Source: Xylanimonas protaetiae
GTDB lineage: Bacteria; Actinomycetota; Actinomycetes; Actinomycetales; Cellulomonadaceae
Length of the DNA stretch: 64,000 bases
Assembly (NCBI RefSeq): GCF_004135385.1
Contig: NZ_CP035493.1
Location: forward strand, 2,547,440 to 2,611,439
Reading direction: 5' to 3'
The position numbers were made by a program, and so were the translations under genes. Shown here piece by piece: positions 8,293 through 16,636 of the stretch; the stretch's first letter is position 1, and each line of letters opens with the position of its first letter. The notes below the pieces were generated by a model. That model was not told the DNA's origin and did no database searches. It saw nothing but the letters and a program-made list of their open reading frames with translations.

Positions 8293-9195
8293 TCAGTACG
8301 GGCGGGCCGTACCCACGAACCGGGCCAGCTCGTCGGCGGTGAGCACCTGGGCCGGGACCGGGAGGGCGCGCAGCGCCCGCGCCAGGGCGGGCGCGCCGAG
8401 ATCGGGTGCGGCGTTGTCGGCGTCATCAGTGTCCGCGGCGTCCTCGGGAAGCGGGCGGACCGCGGCGAGCACGAGGTTGCCGTAGCGGCGGCCCTTGAGG
8501 ATGCCCGGCTCCGCGACGAGCGCGAGCCGGCCGCTCGCGACGGCGTCCGGGCCGAAGGCGGCGGCGAGCGTCGCGAGCTCGCGCCGCGCCCGGTCGAGCG
8601 GCGGCCGGTCCGCGCAGTTGACGAGGTACAGCCCCCCGGGCCGCAGCGCGGCCGCCACGCGCTCGGCCACCTGCCGCGTCACGAGGTGCTCCGGCGTCGC
8701 GTCCCCCGCGAACACGTCCCGCACGACGACGTCGTACGACGCCGGGGGAGCGGTCGCGACGGCGGCCGCGGCGTCGTCGGCGCGCAGGCGCAGCCGCGGG
8801 GCGCGCGGCAGGTCGAACCACGCGCGCACGAGCGTCACGAGGCGCGCGTCGACGTCGATCGCGAGCTGCCGCGAGCCCGGTCGCTCCACGTCCCAGCGTC
8901 GCGCGAGCGCGCAGCCCGCGGCGCCCAGGTGGAGGGCGCGCAGCGGCCCGTCGGTGGTCGCGGCGACGACGGCGTCCATCTGCTGCATGTACTCGAACGC
9001 GAGGAAGCCGGGGTCGTCGAGGTCGAGGTAGGAGCTCGGGACGCCGTTGACCTGCAGCGTCACGCGGCCGGAGTGGTCGAGGTCCGGGACCACCTCGGCG
9101 GTGCCGGTGTCGATGGGCACGGGCCCCACGGGGAGTGTCGGTGGCTCGGCGGAGGATGAGGGTCGCTTCGAGGAGCGCACGCTGCGGCGGGCCAT
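8293..9195 (-). CDS. Spermidine-synthase-like methyltransferase-fold protein
   Basis: 300 residues with the Rossmann-like fold of spermidine synthases and SAM-dependent methyltransferases. A nucleotide-binding segment (ALHLGAAGCALARRW) is near residues 85-98, an acidic AIDVDARLV follows, and YDVVVRDVFAGDATPEHL matches the spermidine synthase active-site region. The glycine loop reads GAAGC rather than GGGDG, so authentic polyamine synthesis is doubtful; this group in actinobacteria is usually labelled a fused or spermidine-synthase-like protein. A Ser/Arg-rich N-terminus precedes the domain. Reads toward the csp terminator and diverges from the SOS-controlled HEPN-dinB operon; the two starts are about 90 bases apart. 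Confidence 0.75.
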   Translation of the reverse strand: MARRSVRSSKRPSSSAEPPTLPVGPVPIDTGTAEVVPDLDHSGRVTLQVNGVPSSYLDLDDPGFLAFEYMQQMDAVVAATTDGPLRALHLGAAGCALARRWDVERPGSRQLAIDVDARLVTLVRAWFDLPRAPRLRLRADDAAAAVATAPPASYDVVVRDVFAGDATPEHLVTRQVAERVAAALRPGGLYLVNCADRPPLDRARRELATLAAAFGPDAVASGRLALVAEPGILKGRRYGNLVLAAVRPLPEDAADTDDADNAAPDLGAPALARALRALPVPAQVLTADELARFVGTARPY

Positions 9196-9219
9196 GGCGG
9201 GAGTCTACGGCGGCCGCGG

Positions 9220-9249
9220 TTGACACGACTCGAACACGTGTTCGACACT
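9220..9249 (+). promoter_or_regulatory. SOS (LexA) box within the HEPN-dinB promoter
   Basis: TCGAACACGTGTTCGA at 9230-9245 is a perfect 16-bp palindrome matching the actinobacterial LexA consensus TCGAAC(N4)GTTCGA. It sits between a consensus -35 TTGACA at 9220-9225 and a possible -10 GACACT at 9244-9249 (18-base spacing), so LexA would block RNA polymerase directly. The first gene starts 38 bases downstream at 9287. Confidence 0.92.
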
Positions 9250-9286
9250 GGTGATGCGGGAGGACCCCGCGGACGGGAGGTGCGAG

Positions 9287-9781
9287 ATGACTCTCAAGCA
9301 CACGGCACGACGCCGGACGGCGTTGCCTGCCGTCGCAGCGCCACCCACCGCGGGCCTCCCGACCACCGTCGTCCCGGCGGCCGTCGAGCGCCTCCTCGCG
9401 CGGGCGGACGCCGAGCTCGCCGAGGCGGCCGGCGCCGCCGACCCGGCCGACCGGTTCCTGCACGCGCACCTGGCGGCGCTGCGCAGCGCCGCCGCCGTCG
9501 TCGAGCTGCGCGGCCGCCCCGGCCCGCGGTCCGGCGCCCGGACGGTCTGGGAGATGCTCGCCAAGGTCGAGCCTGCCCTGGCCGCCTGGTCGGTGTACTT
9601 CGCCGCGGGGGCGCGGCTGCGGGCCGCCGTCGACGCCGGGCACGGCGAGGTCGTCGACCCGTCGCGCGCCGCGGAGCTGGTCGCCTGCGCCGAGGACTTC
9701 CGCGACGAGGTCGCGATGCTCGTCGACCCGGACGCCGGGTTCTCCCGGCCGCTGCGCTGGGCCGCGACGGCGGCGTCATGA
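9287..9781 (+). CDS. SAV_6107-family HEPN-domain protein, SOS-controlled
   Basis: 164-residue all-helical protein that I assign to the SAV_6107 HEPN family from its central segment ADRFLHAHLAALRSAAAVVE and its position before dinB. HEPN domains often act as RNases or as partners of nucleotidyltransferases; the R-x4-H motif (RFLHAH) is present here, compatible with catalysis but not proof. ATG 9287 has an excellent RBS (GGGAGGT, about 6 bases upstream); an upstream in-frame ATG at 9254 lacks one. The TGA overlaps the dinB ATG (ATGA), so the two are co-translated under the same SOS box. Its role in DNA damage is unknown. Confidence 0.75.
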   Translation: MTLKHTARRRTALPAVAAPPTAGLPTTVVPAAVERLLARADAELAEAAGAADPADRFLHAHLAALRSAAAVVELRGRPGPRSGARTVWEMLAKVEPALAAWSVYFAAGARLRAAVDAGHGEVVDPSRAAELVACAEDFRDEVAMLVDPDAGFSRPLRWAATAAS

Positions 9782-11070
9782 GCAAGGCGCCGCGGTCCGC
9801 GACGGCGTACCGCGACTGGGGCTCCGACGAGTCGCGGACGTCGATCATGCACGTCGACATGGACGCCTTCTTCGCGGCGTGCGAGCTCGCCCGGCGACCG
9901 GAGCTGCGCGGGCTGCCGGTCATCGTCGGGGGCCGGGGCCGCGGGGTGGTCCTCGCGGCCACGTACGAGGCGCGCGCGTTCGGCGTCCGGTCCGCGATGC
10001 CCATGGTCTCGGCCGTCCGGCTGTGCCCGCAGGCGGTGATCGTCCCGCCCGACCACCGGCGCTACACGGACGTCTCGCGCTCCGTGATGGCGACGATGGC
10101 GGAGATCACGCCCATCGTGGAGCAGATCAGCATCGACGAGGCCTTCCTCGACGTCTCGGGCGCCCGGCGCCGGCTCGGCCCGCCCACCGCGATCGGGGCG
10201 CGGCTGCGGGCGCACGTCCAGAAGGTGCACGGCGTGACGTGCTCGGTCGGCATCGCCAAGAACAAGTTCCTGGCCAAGCTCGCCTCCACGCACGCCAAGC
10301 CCGACGGGATGCTCCTCGTGCCGGACGAGTCGTCGGTGCCGTTCCTGCGCACCCTGCCCGTCGGGGCGCTGTGGGGTGTGGGGGAGAAGACCGAGGCCGT
10401 GCTCGCCCGCTGGGGTGTCACGACGGTCGCCCAGCTCGCCGACACCGACGTGGCGACGCTCCAGGCGGCCGTCGGGCGGGTGTCCGGGGCCCACCTGCAC
10501 GACCTCGCCTGGGGCCGCGACCCCCGGCCCGTCGTCCCGACGAACCGGGAGCGGTCCATCGGCAACGAGACCACCTTCGGCTCCGACCAGGACGACCTGG
10601 TCGCCGTCGAGGCGCGCCTCCTCGAGCTGTGCGACCAGGTCGCAGGGCGGTGCCGCGAGGCGGGCGTGGTGACGCGCACCGTCGCGCTCAAGGTGCGCAC
10701 CAACGACTTCCGCACCCTGACGCGGTCGCGCACCCTCGACGGGCCGACCGACGTCGCCCGCGACCTGTACCGCGTGGCGCGCGAGCTGCTCGCCGCGGTC
10801 GACCTGCGGGGCCTGCCCGTGCGGCTCGTGGGCGTGCGCGCCGAGAACCTCCAGGACCGGGCCGGCTTCGCGGAGCAGCTCACGCTGGACGAGGCAAGCT
10901 CCGCGAGGCCGTCGGCCCGGCGCGAGGCCGAGCTCGCGCTCGACGCCGTGCGCGAGCGGTTCGGGTCGAGCGCGATCGGCCTCGGGGCGGGCGGCATGGC
11001 CGCCGCGCGCCAGCGCGCCTTCGAGGACGCCGACCGGCTGCGCGACTCGCGGCACGCTCCGGCGGGGTGA
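9778..11070 (+). CDS. dinB: DNA polymerase IV (Y-family)
   Basis: 430-residue error-prone translesion polymerase. The first catalytic carboxylates are in HVDMDAFFA near residue 25 and the second pair in QISIDEAFLDVSG near residue 118. GVTCSVGIAKNKFLAKLAS is the palm motif, a helix-hairpin-helix thumb (PVGALWGVGEKT) follows, and the C-terminal little-finger domain runs from about residue 255. No obvious beta-clamp peptide (QLxLF type) is seen apart from AEQLTLDE near residue 360, which could serve. Second gene of the SOS operon, overlapping the HEPN gene by ATGA. All catalytic residues are intact, so it should be active. Confidence 0.95.
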   Translation: MSKAPRSATAYRDWGSDESRTSIMHVDMDAFFAACELARRPELRGLPVIVGGRGRGVVLAATYEARAFGVRSAMPMVSAVRLCPQAVIVPPDHRRYTDVSRSVMATMAEITPIVEQISIDEAFLDVSGARRRLGPPTAIGARLRAHVQKVHGVTCSVGIAKNKFLAKLASTHAKPDGMLLVPDESSVPFLRTLPVGALWGVGEKTEAVLARWGVTTVAQLADTDVATLQAAVGRVSGAHLHDLAWGRDPRPVVPTNRERSIGNETTFGSDQDDLVAVEARLLELCDQVAGRCREAGVVTRTVALKVRTNDFRTLTRSRTLDGPTDVARDLYRVARELLAAVDLRGLPVRLVGVRAENLQDRAGFAEQLTLDEASSARPSARREAELALDAVRERFGSSAIGLGAGGMAAARQRAFEDADRLRDSRHAPAG

Positions 11071-11161
11071 GCGGCGCGACGCGATCGCCTCGACTACCCC
11101 ATTGCCGAAGAGCGGGCCTATCCTGGAGGGAAGAAGAACTTCACCAGACGAGGGGGTCTCG

Positions 11162-11569
11162 ATGCCTCTGTCCGAGTACGAGCAGCGCGTCCTGGAGCAG
11201 ATGGAGCGTGCGCTCACGAGTGACGATCCCCGTCTGGCCAACACGCTCCAGTCGTCGGGTCGGCGACCCGTGGTGCGTTACGTCATCGCCGGGGTCGGCC
11301 TCGCCGTCGGCCTGCTCGTGCTCGTCCTGGGCGCGGCGAGCTCGAACGTGTGGCTGGGAGTCGTCGGCTTCGCCGTGATGTTCGGCGCCGTCGGCTGGGC
11401 CTTCGCCTTCGCGCCGCGCGCCAAGCGCGGACCCGGGGGCGTCGTCCGACCGGACGGCCGCGTGGGCCACCGTCCCGCCGGCGGCAGGACCAAGGGCGCG
11501 TCGGGCGGGCCGGGCCTCATGTCCCGCCTCGAGGCCCGCTGGGACCGCCGCCGCGACCAGGGGCGCTGA
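11162..11569 (+). CDS. DUF3040 membrane protein
   Basis: 135 residues. Begins MPLSEYEQRVLEQMERAL, the hallmark of the DUF3040 family, which is restricted to actinobacteria and usually sits near mraZ or dinB. Two transmembrane helices lie at about residues 40-62 and 64-84 (YVIAGVGLAVGLLVLVLG, then WLGVVGFAVMFGAVGWAFAF). A basic cytoplasmic tail follows. The RBS GAGGGGG lies 5-8 bases before the ATG. Function unknown; location suggests a link with envelope growth but that is only association. It is followed by a bidirectional terminator facing tgpA. Confidence 0.88.
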   Translation: MPLSEYEQRVLEQMERALTSDDPRLANTLQSSGRRPVVRYVIAGVGLAVGLLVLVLGAASSNVWLGVVGFAVMFGAVGWAFAFAPRAKRGPGGVVRPDGRVGHRPAGGRTKGASGGPGLMSRLEARWDRRRDQGR

Positions 11570-11651
11570 GGACCCGCGCCAACGCGTCCGCCGGGAGCGC
11601 GGCGCAGCGGAGCCTGAGCCCGAACCGGGAACGGCGAGAACAGAGAACGTC

Positions 11652-11684
11652 AGAGCCGCAGCGACAAGCAGCCGCTGCGGCTCT
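11652..11684. terminator. Hairpin between convergent DUF3040 and tgpA genes
   Basis: Perfect 12-bp inverted repeat (AGAGCCGCAGCG and complement) with a 9-base loop. It lies between converging genes and can end transcription from both sides. Confidence 0.8.
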
Positions 11685-11726
11685 GCTGCGTGTCGGTGCG
11701 TGTCCAGGTCCGACAGGTACGGGCGG

Positions 11727-14027
11727 TCAGTGCCGCCCCGCGGCCTTCCCCGCCGTCGCCAGCCCCGTCGTGACCGCGCGCGTGAGGTCCGCGAGCCGCT
11801 CGAGACGCTCGGCCCGTTCCTCGTCGCCGACCTCGGCCGGCGCGGCATAGCGCTCGGACTCGAGCTCGCCGGCGAGGGCCGTGAGGCCGTCACGCACCGG
11901 CCACGGCAGCTCGGCGCCCGTGCGTTCCTCCCACGCCGTCGCGGTCTCGCTGGGCGCCCGCCGCGGCGTCGTCGCCGTCGGCAGCGTCACGCCGGACCTC
12001 GTCAGCGCGCCGACCACCCGGTACCACGCCTCCTCGGCGTCGCGCGGTGGCCGCGCGCCACGGCGGCGCAGCAGGAGGACCGCGGCGCCGGCCGCGAGCA
12101 CGAGGAGCACCACGGTGCCGACGAGCCAGCGCTGCGTCACGTCGTCCTCGCCCGGACCGGCTGTCGTGCCGGTCGTGGGCGACGCGCTCGGGGCGGCGGC
12201 GGCCCCGGTGGCGCCCGGCCGGGGGAGCTCGTCCTCCGGCGTCGGCGCGACCGTCGGCCCGGGCCCGCCCAGCAGCGGGTTCGCGTACGCGGGGACGGCG
12301 CCGGTCTGGACGGCGGGCGTCGGCTCGAACCGCACCCAGCCGACGCCGGTGAAGTAGAGCTCCGGCCACGCGTGGGAGTCGCGGCCAGTGATCGTGAAGG
12401 TATTCGGGTCGCCGCTCCCGGTGCCGGGGAGGTATCCGATCGCGAACCGCGCGGGGATCCCGAGCGTGCGCGCGAGCACCATCATCGTCGTGGCGAACTG
12501 CACGCAGTAGCCCTGACGCTGCTGGAGGAAGTCCCACACGGCGTCGCCGGTCTGGCCCGGCGGGACCTGCGGGTCGTACGTGAAGCGCGACGGCGAGCGC
12601 AGGTAGGCCTGGAGCGCGACGGCGCGGTCGTAGTCGGTGGCCGCGTTCCCGACGATCTGGCGGGCGAGCGCGGCGATGTCGTCCGCGTGCGCGGTCCGCG
12701 GGACGTCGAGGAACGCGTCGTCGACCTCGCTGCGGCCCGGGGGAGCCGCGCGCAGGACCTCGGCCGACAGCTCGCGCGGGCGGACGAGCATCGTGAAGGT
12801 GTCGCCCTCCTGCGTCGTGTCGTCGCCCACCACCTCGTCACGGTCGGCGACGTAGCGCCAGCCGTCGCCGGCGTCGGCGATCGAGCGCGGCTCGACCGCC
12901 ACGGGCAGCTCCTTCTCGCGCATCGACCCGACGGTGAGCTCGACACGCGTCGGCTCCGCGGTGAGCTCGGCGCCGGAGGGGAACAGGACCTCGTCCGGCC
13001 CGAAGCCGTCGCCGCCCTGCGGGCGTCCGTGGTCCCACTTGCGCCCGTCGAACCGGGAGAGCGTCAGGAGCCGCAGGGGGCCGACGTCCGAGCCGGTCGA
13101 CGTCGTGTAGGTGAGCACCGTCGCGCCCGAGCGGGTGCTCAGCGACCGGTACATGTCGAGGTTGTCGGCCAGCCGCGCGGCCTTGGACGCCGTGGTGAAC
13201 AGGCTGGTCCAGCCGCCGCCGACGCCCTCGACGCCGGCCGCCGCCGTGGAGGCGACGAGCGCGATCGCGGTGATGCCCGCGGCGGTCGCCGTCGTGCGGA
13301 CCGCCCGGCGCCGCTCCGCGCGCCGCACCTGCGCGCCGACGACGGCGTCGCGCACGGCGCGCCGGCCCCCGGGCGCCCCGTCGAGCGTGAGCCCCAGCAG
13401 CAGCGCGACGACGGTGACGGCGAAGCTCGTCCACGGCATCTGGTAGGTCAGCACGAGCGGCGGGAACCACAGCACGAGCACCGCGGCCGAGGCGAGCAGC
13501 GGGTGGCGCGCGCCGACGGCGAGCGCGTCCGCGACCAGCAGCACGAGCAGCGACCCGCCGACGCACAGCAGCGCGATGGGCGGCGTCCCCGCGACGGGGG
13601 CGACCTCCTGACGGATGATCTCGCCCGCGAGGCCGAGCTGGTCGACGAGGTGACCGACGGACGACGGGCTGACGATCCAGTCGGTCGTGCCGCCGAGCCC
13701 GCCGAACCGGGCGAGGAGGTACCAGGACGCGACCGCGGCGCCGACGACCGTCGGCCACGCGGACGACGTGCCGCCGTCGTCGGCGGAGAGCCGGCTGACG
13801 GTGGCGCCCGCGCGAGCGGCGGCGGCGACCCGCGCGCGGCGGCCGCCGATGATGCCGCGCGTGACGACGAGCGCGGCGCCGACGAGCAGCACGCCCAGGA
13901 CGCCGGCCGCGGGCCACGGCGGCGCCACGACGCTGCGCAGCGCGAGCATCGAGGCGAGGACGGCGACGACGACGAGCCCCGTCGCGAGCGCGAGGCGCGC
14001 GGTCGCGGGGGTGCGGGCCGGGATCAT
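11727..14027 (-). CDS. TgpA-like membrane transglutaminase
   Basis: 766 residues. The N-terminal part has several membrane segments (for example LATGLVVVAVLASML, VLGVLLVGAALVV, SFAVTVVALLLGLT). A large periplasm-side transglutaminase-like domain follows, with the catalytic Cys in QGYCVQFATTMM near residue 508 and the His in DSHAWPELYF near residue 551, then a proline/threonine linker, one more transmembrane helix (LVGTVVLLVLAAGAAVLLL) and a cytoplasmic DUF4129-like tail. This is the third gene of the widespread MoxR-DUF58-TgpA triad. Its ATG at 14027 overlaps the stop of the DUF58 gene (ATGA), so it is translated with it. Substrate is unknown; envelope remodelling is the usual proposal. Confidence 0.88.
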   Translation of the reverse strand: MIPARTPATARLALATGLVVVAVLASMLALRSVVAPPWPAAGVLGVLLVGAALVVTRGIIGGRRARVAAAARAGATVSRLSADDGGTSSAWPTVVGAAVASWYLLARFGGLGGTTDWIVSPSSVGHLVDQLGLAGEIIRQEVAPVAGTPPIALLCVGGSLLVLLVADALAVGARHPLLASAAVLVLWFPPLVLTYQMPWTSFAVTVVALLLGLTLDGAPGGRRAVRDAVVGAQVRRAERRRAVRTTATAAGITAIALVASTAAAGVEGVGGGWTSLFTTASKAARLADNLDMYRSLSTRSGATVLTYTTSTGSDVGPLRLLTLSRFDGRKWDHGRPQGGDGFGPDEVLFPSGAELTAEPTRVELTVGSMREKELPVAVEPRSIADAGDGWRYVADRDEVVGDDTTQEGDTFTMLVRPRELSAEVLRAAPPGRSEVDDAFLDVPRTAHADDIAALARQIVGNAATDYDRAVALQAYLRSPSRFTYDPQVPPGQTGDAVWDFLQQRQGYCVQFATTMMVLARTLGIPARFAIGYLPGTGSGDPNTFTITGRDSHAWPELYFTGVGWVRFEPTPAVQTGAVPAYANPLLGGPGPTVAPTPEDELPRPGATGAAAAPSASPTTGTTAGPGEDDVTQRWLVGTVVLLVLAAGAAVLLLRRRGARPPRDAEEAWYRVVGALTRSGVTLPTATTPRRAPSETATAWEERTGAELPWPVRDGLTALAGELESERYAAPAEVGDEERAERLERLADLTRAVTTGLATAGKAAGRH

Positions 14028-15322
14028 GCGACACGCTCCGCGAGCGCGGCCCAGGTGCGGTCGTGGGGCGCCCGCGCCTGCGCGGTGGCGACGCGCCAGC
14101 CGGCGGCGCCCAGGGCTGCGACGGTCGCCTCGGCGTCCGACGCCAGGCGGCACACCACGAGCGCCCAGCACGAGGCGGACTCGGTGGACAGGGCGGCCAG
14201 CTCGCGCAGCACGGCGGGCGGCTGGGGGCGCAGCACGGCGACGGTGATCTCGCCGGGCGCCCGGCCGACCCGCAGGGCCTTGGCCGTGGCGGTCGTCGCG
14301 GCGTCGGCGTCCGCCTCCGTGCGGTGCCCGGCGAGGTCGATCGTCGCGTCCAGCAGGGCAGCACGCCCGGTCCGCGCACCCGTGACGAACCCGGCGGTCT
14401 CGCCGAGGCTGCCGCGGGTCGTCGCGACGAGCCGGACGGGGTGGCCCGCGTCCAGGAACGAGCAGGCGAGCGAGGCGACGTGCTCGACGGCCCACTCGCC
14501 GTCGGCGGTCACGGTGCCGGCGACGGCGCGCGGCTCCCCGGGGGCGGGCAGCAGGGCGCGGTCGAGGAGCACGGTCACGGGCCGGACGCCGGCCGCCTCG
14601 TCGGTGCGGACCATGAGGCGGCCCTGGCGCGCGGCGGTCGGCCAGTGGACCCGGCGCGGGTCGTCGCCGGGCACGTACTCGCGCAGCACGGCGTCGTCGG
14701 GGGCGGTGAGCCGCGCGCCCGTGCCCGCGTGCTCGAGGTCGCCCAGCAGGCCGGTGCGCACCGACAGCTCCGTGGTGCGCGGCCACACGGAGACGAGCGT
14801 GGGCTCGCCGAGCGGCTGCGTGGTGCGCACGAGCCCGAACGCGTCGGAGCGCGTGGTCAGCAGCGGGCCCAGCGGCCAGCGCCCGCGCCGGCTCGGCTGG
14901 ACGCCGTAGCGCACCTGGATCCGGTCGGGCTGCGTGGTCACGCGGGCGCGCACGCCGTGCTGGCCGGCGAGCTCGTGGGACGCCTGCTCGGACAGCCGGA
15001 TGCGGGCGAGCCGCTCGAACGCGACGGGGGACGGGCGCTCCGGCCCGACGAGCAGCTGGACCGACGCCTGCTCGCCGCGCACGACGGGGTCGGGCGTGAC
15101 GTGCCGGGAGACGCTCAGCGCGCCACGGCCGACGTCGAGCCGCTGGAGGCCCTGGGAGACCCAGGCGACGGCGACCGCCGCGACCGCCGCCGCGCCGAGC
15201 CCGAGGATGTCGGGCAGGCCGAGCGTGACGCCCAGCGCGACGAGCCCGGCGCCGGCCACGACCAGCGCGAGGCCCCGGCGCGTGGCACGCACGCGCGCGA
15301 TGCGGCGCAGCGCCGCGCGCAT
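14024..15322 (-). CDS. DUF58 (vWA-like) protein
   Basis: 432 residues. Two N-terminal transmembrane helices (about residues 16-52, ALVVAGAGLVALGVTL and ILGLGAAAVAAVAVAWV) are followed by a cytosolic region containing the DUF58 signature LREYVPGDDPRRVHWPTAARQGRLMVR near residues 215-245. A C-terminal vWA-like fold (PVTVLLDRALL) would bind metal or protein partners. Middle gene of the MoxR triad: its ATG overlaps the moxR stop (TGATG) and its own stop overlaps the tgpA start. In known triads DUF58 links the MoxR ATPase to the membrane protein; the role here is inferred from that. Confidence 0.9.
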   Translation of the reverse strand: MRAALRRIARVRATRRGLALVVAGAGLVALGVTLGLPDILGLGAAAVAAVAVAWVSQGLQRLDVGRGALSVSRHVTPDPVVRGEQASVQLLVGPERPSPVAFERLARIRLSEQASHELAGQHGVRARVTTQPDRIQVRYGVQPSRRGRWPLGPLLTTRSDAFGLVRTTQPLGEPTLVSVWPRTTELSVRTGLLGDLEHAGTGARLTAPDDAVLREYVPGDDPRRVHWPTAARQGRLMVRTDEAAGVRPVTVLLDRALLPAPGEPRAVAGTVTADGEWAVEHVASLACSFLDAGHPVRLVATTRGSLGETAGFVTGARTGRAALLDATIDLAGHRTEADADAATTATAKALRVGRAPGEITVAVLRPQPPAVLRELAALSTESASCWALVVCRLASDAEATVAALGAAGWRVATAQARAPHDRTWAALAERVA

Positions 15323-16368
15323 CAGCGCCAGCCCGGGGACGCCGCCGGGACGGGCGTGCGCTCGACGACCTGCGCGACGATGTCCTGCGTCGTGATGCCG
15401 GCCAGGCGGGCCTCGGTGGTGAGGATGAGCCGGTGCGCGACGACGTGCACGGCGAGTTGCTGCACGTCGTCGGGCAGCACGTGCTCGCGCCCCGCCATCG
15501 CGGCGCTCGCCTTGGCCACCTTGAGCAGCTGGAGCGAGGCGCGCGGCGAGCCGCCGAGCCGCAGCGACGGGTGCGTGCGCGTGGCGCCGACGACGTCGAG
15601 GACGTACTGCTTGACCGCGGGCGAGGCGTGCACGTGCCGCACGAGCTCCGCGAGGCGCAGCATCGTCGCCCCGGTGGTCACGGGGGCCAGGTGGGCCAGC
15701 GGGGAGGACGCCTCCTGGCGGTCGAGCATGAGCATCTCGGCCGCGTTGTCCGGGTAGCCGACCGTCAGCCGTGCCATGAAGCGGTCGCGCTGGGCCTCGG
15801 GCAGCGGGTACGTGCCCTCCATCTCGACCGGGTTCTGCGTCGCGACGACGAGGAACGGGTGCGGGAGGCGGTGCGAGGTGCCGTCGACCGTCGTCGTGCC
15901 CTCCTCCATGCACTCGAGCAGCGCGGACTGCGTCTTGGGGGAGGCGCGGTTGATCTCGTCGCCGATGACGATGTTGTTGAACACGGGGCCCGGGCGGAAC
16001 TCGAACTCGTGCGTCTGGGCGCGGAAGATGTTGACGCCCGTCAGGTCGCTCGGCAGCAGGTCGGGCGTGAACTGGATGCGCCCCACCTGGCAGTCGATCG
16101 AGCGGGCGAGCGCCTTGGCGAGCGTCGTCTTGCCGACGCCGGGCACGTCCTCGACCAGCAGGTGGCCCTCGGCGAGCAGCACCGCGACCGTCAGCCAGGC
16201 CAGCGACGGGCGGCCGGAGACGACCGACTCGACGGCCGCGCGGACCCGCGTGGTCACCTCCACGAGCTCGCCGATGCCCGCGCGCAGCGCGCCGGGTTCC
16301 GCCCGCCCGTCGTCCGGTGCGGCGTGGGCGGGCTCGGCCAGCGTGGGGATGGCGGGTTCGGGGTGCAC
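15322..16368 (-). CDS. MoxR-family AAA+ ATPase
   Basis: 348-residue chaperone-like ATPase. Walker A is DVPGVGKTTLAKAL near residue 80, Walker B is NIVIGDEINRA near residue 140, followed by sensor-1 ATQNPVEMEGTYPLPEAQRDRF and sensor-2 GGSPRASLQLLKVAKA. The GTG at 16368 is selected because GGAGGT ends 5 bases upstream; the open frame continues further but without a usable start. First gene of a tightly overlapping operon with the DUF58 and TgpA-like genes. Transcribed away from mraZ; the two share a 268-base region that contains boxes of the MraZ type on both strands. Confidence 0.92.
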   Translation of the reverse strand: MHPEPAIPTLAEPAHAAPDDGRAEPGALRAGIGELVEVTTRVRAAVESVVSGRPSLAWLTVAVLLAEGHLLVEDVPGVGKTTLAKALARSIDCQVGRIQFTPDLLPSDLTGVNIFRAQTHEFEFRPGPVFNNIVIGDEINRASPKTQSALLECMEEGTTTVDGTSHRLPHPFLVVATQNPVEMEGTYPLPEAQRDRFMARLTVGYPDNAAEMLMLDRQEASSPLAHLAPVTTGATMLRLAELVRHVHASPAVKQYVLDVVGATRTHPSLRLGGSPRASLQLLKVAKASAAMAGREHVLPDDVQQLAVHVVAHRLILTTEARLAGITTQDIVAQVVERTPVPAASPGWR

Positions 16369-16424
16369 GAGGACCTCCACGTCGAGGACGACAGCCTGTC
16401 GCGCCCTAGAGAGCGCGTGCTTCG

Positions 16425-16430
16425 AGCCTA
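16425..16430 (-). promoter_or_regulatory. Possible -10 element of the moxR operon
   Basis: Minus-strand TAGGCT, about 57 bases upstream of the moxR GTG. No strong -35 is visible. Placement is tentative. Confidence 0.3.
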
Positions 16431-16483
16431 GTGGACAGGCGACGTGGCCGTGATGACACGTCCCTGCGTGGACGCCGGGCGCT

Positions 16484-16497
16484 CCACCTCCCTCCAC
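16484..16497 (-). promoter_or_regulatory. Two minus-strand GTGG boxes, 10-bp phase (possible MraZ sites)
   Basis: On the minus strand GTGGAG occurs twice exactly 10 bases apart (CCAC on the plus strand at 16484-16487 and 16494-16497). This matches the spacing of the mraZ boxes about 90 bases away but points toward moxR. Only two repeats, so binding is less certain. Confidence 0.35.
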
Positions 16498-16580
16498 TTC
16501 ACCCGTGACCGCCCTGACCTGCGCCGACGGGGGCTCGCGCCGGGGCTGGTGGAGCGTCCAGCGTCATTTCGCCAGGAGCG

Positions 16581-16610
16581 GTGGAGGGAAGTGGAGTAGC
16601 GTGGAGCGCG
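16581..16610 (+). promoter_or_regulatory. MraZ-binding boxes and mraZ promoter
   Basis: Three perfect GTGGAG repeats begin at 16581, 16591 and 16601, exactly one helical turn apart. MraZ is known to bind three or four TGGG/GTGG-type direct repeats with 10-bp periodicity. A -10-like TAGCGT at 16597-16602 lies inside the array, so MraZ bound here would repress its own operon. Confidence 0.8.
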
Positions 16611-16636
16611 CGGGAGCGCTCAGGGAGGTGCAGGCC

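Noticed and set aside
11700-14909. 1069-codon open frame on the plus strand
   Set aside because: Antisense shadow of tgpA and DUF58; composition is Arg/Gly/Asp-rich and shows no family match.
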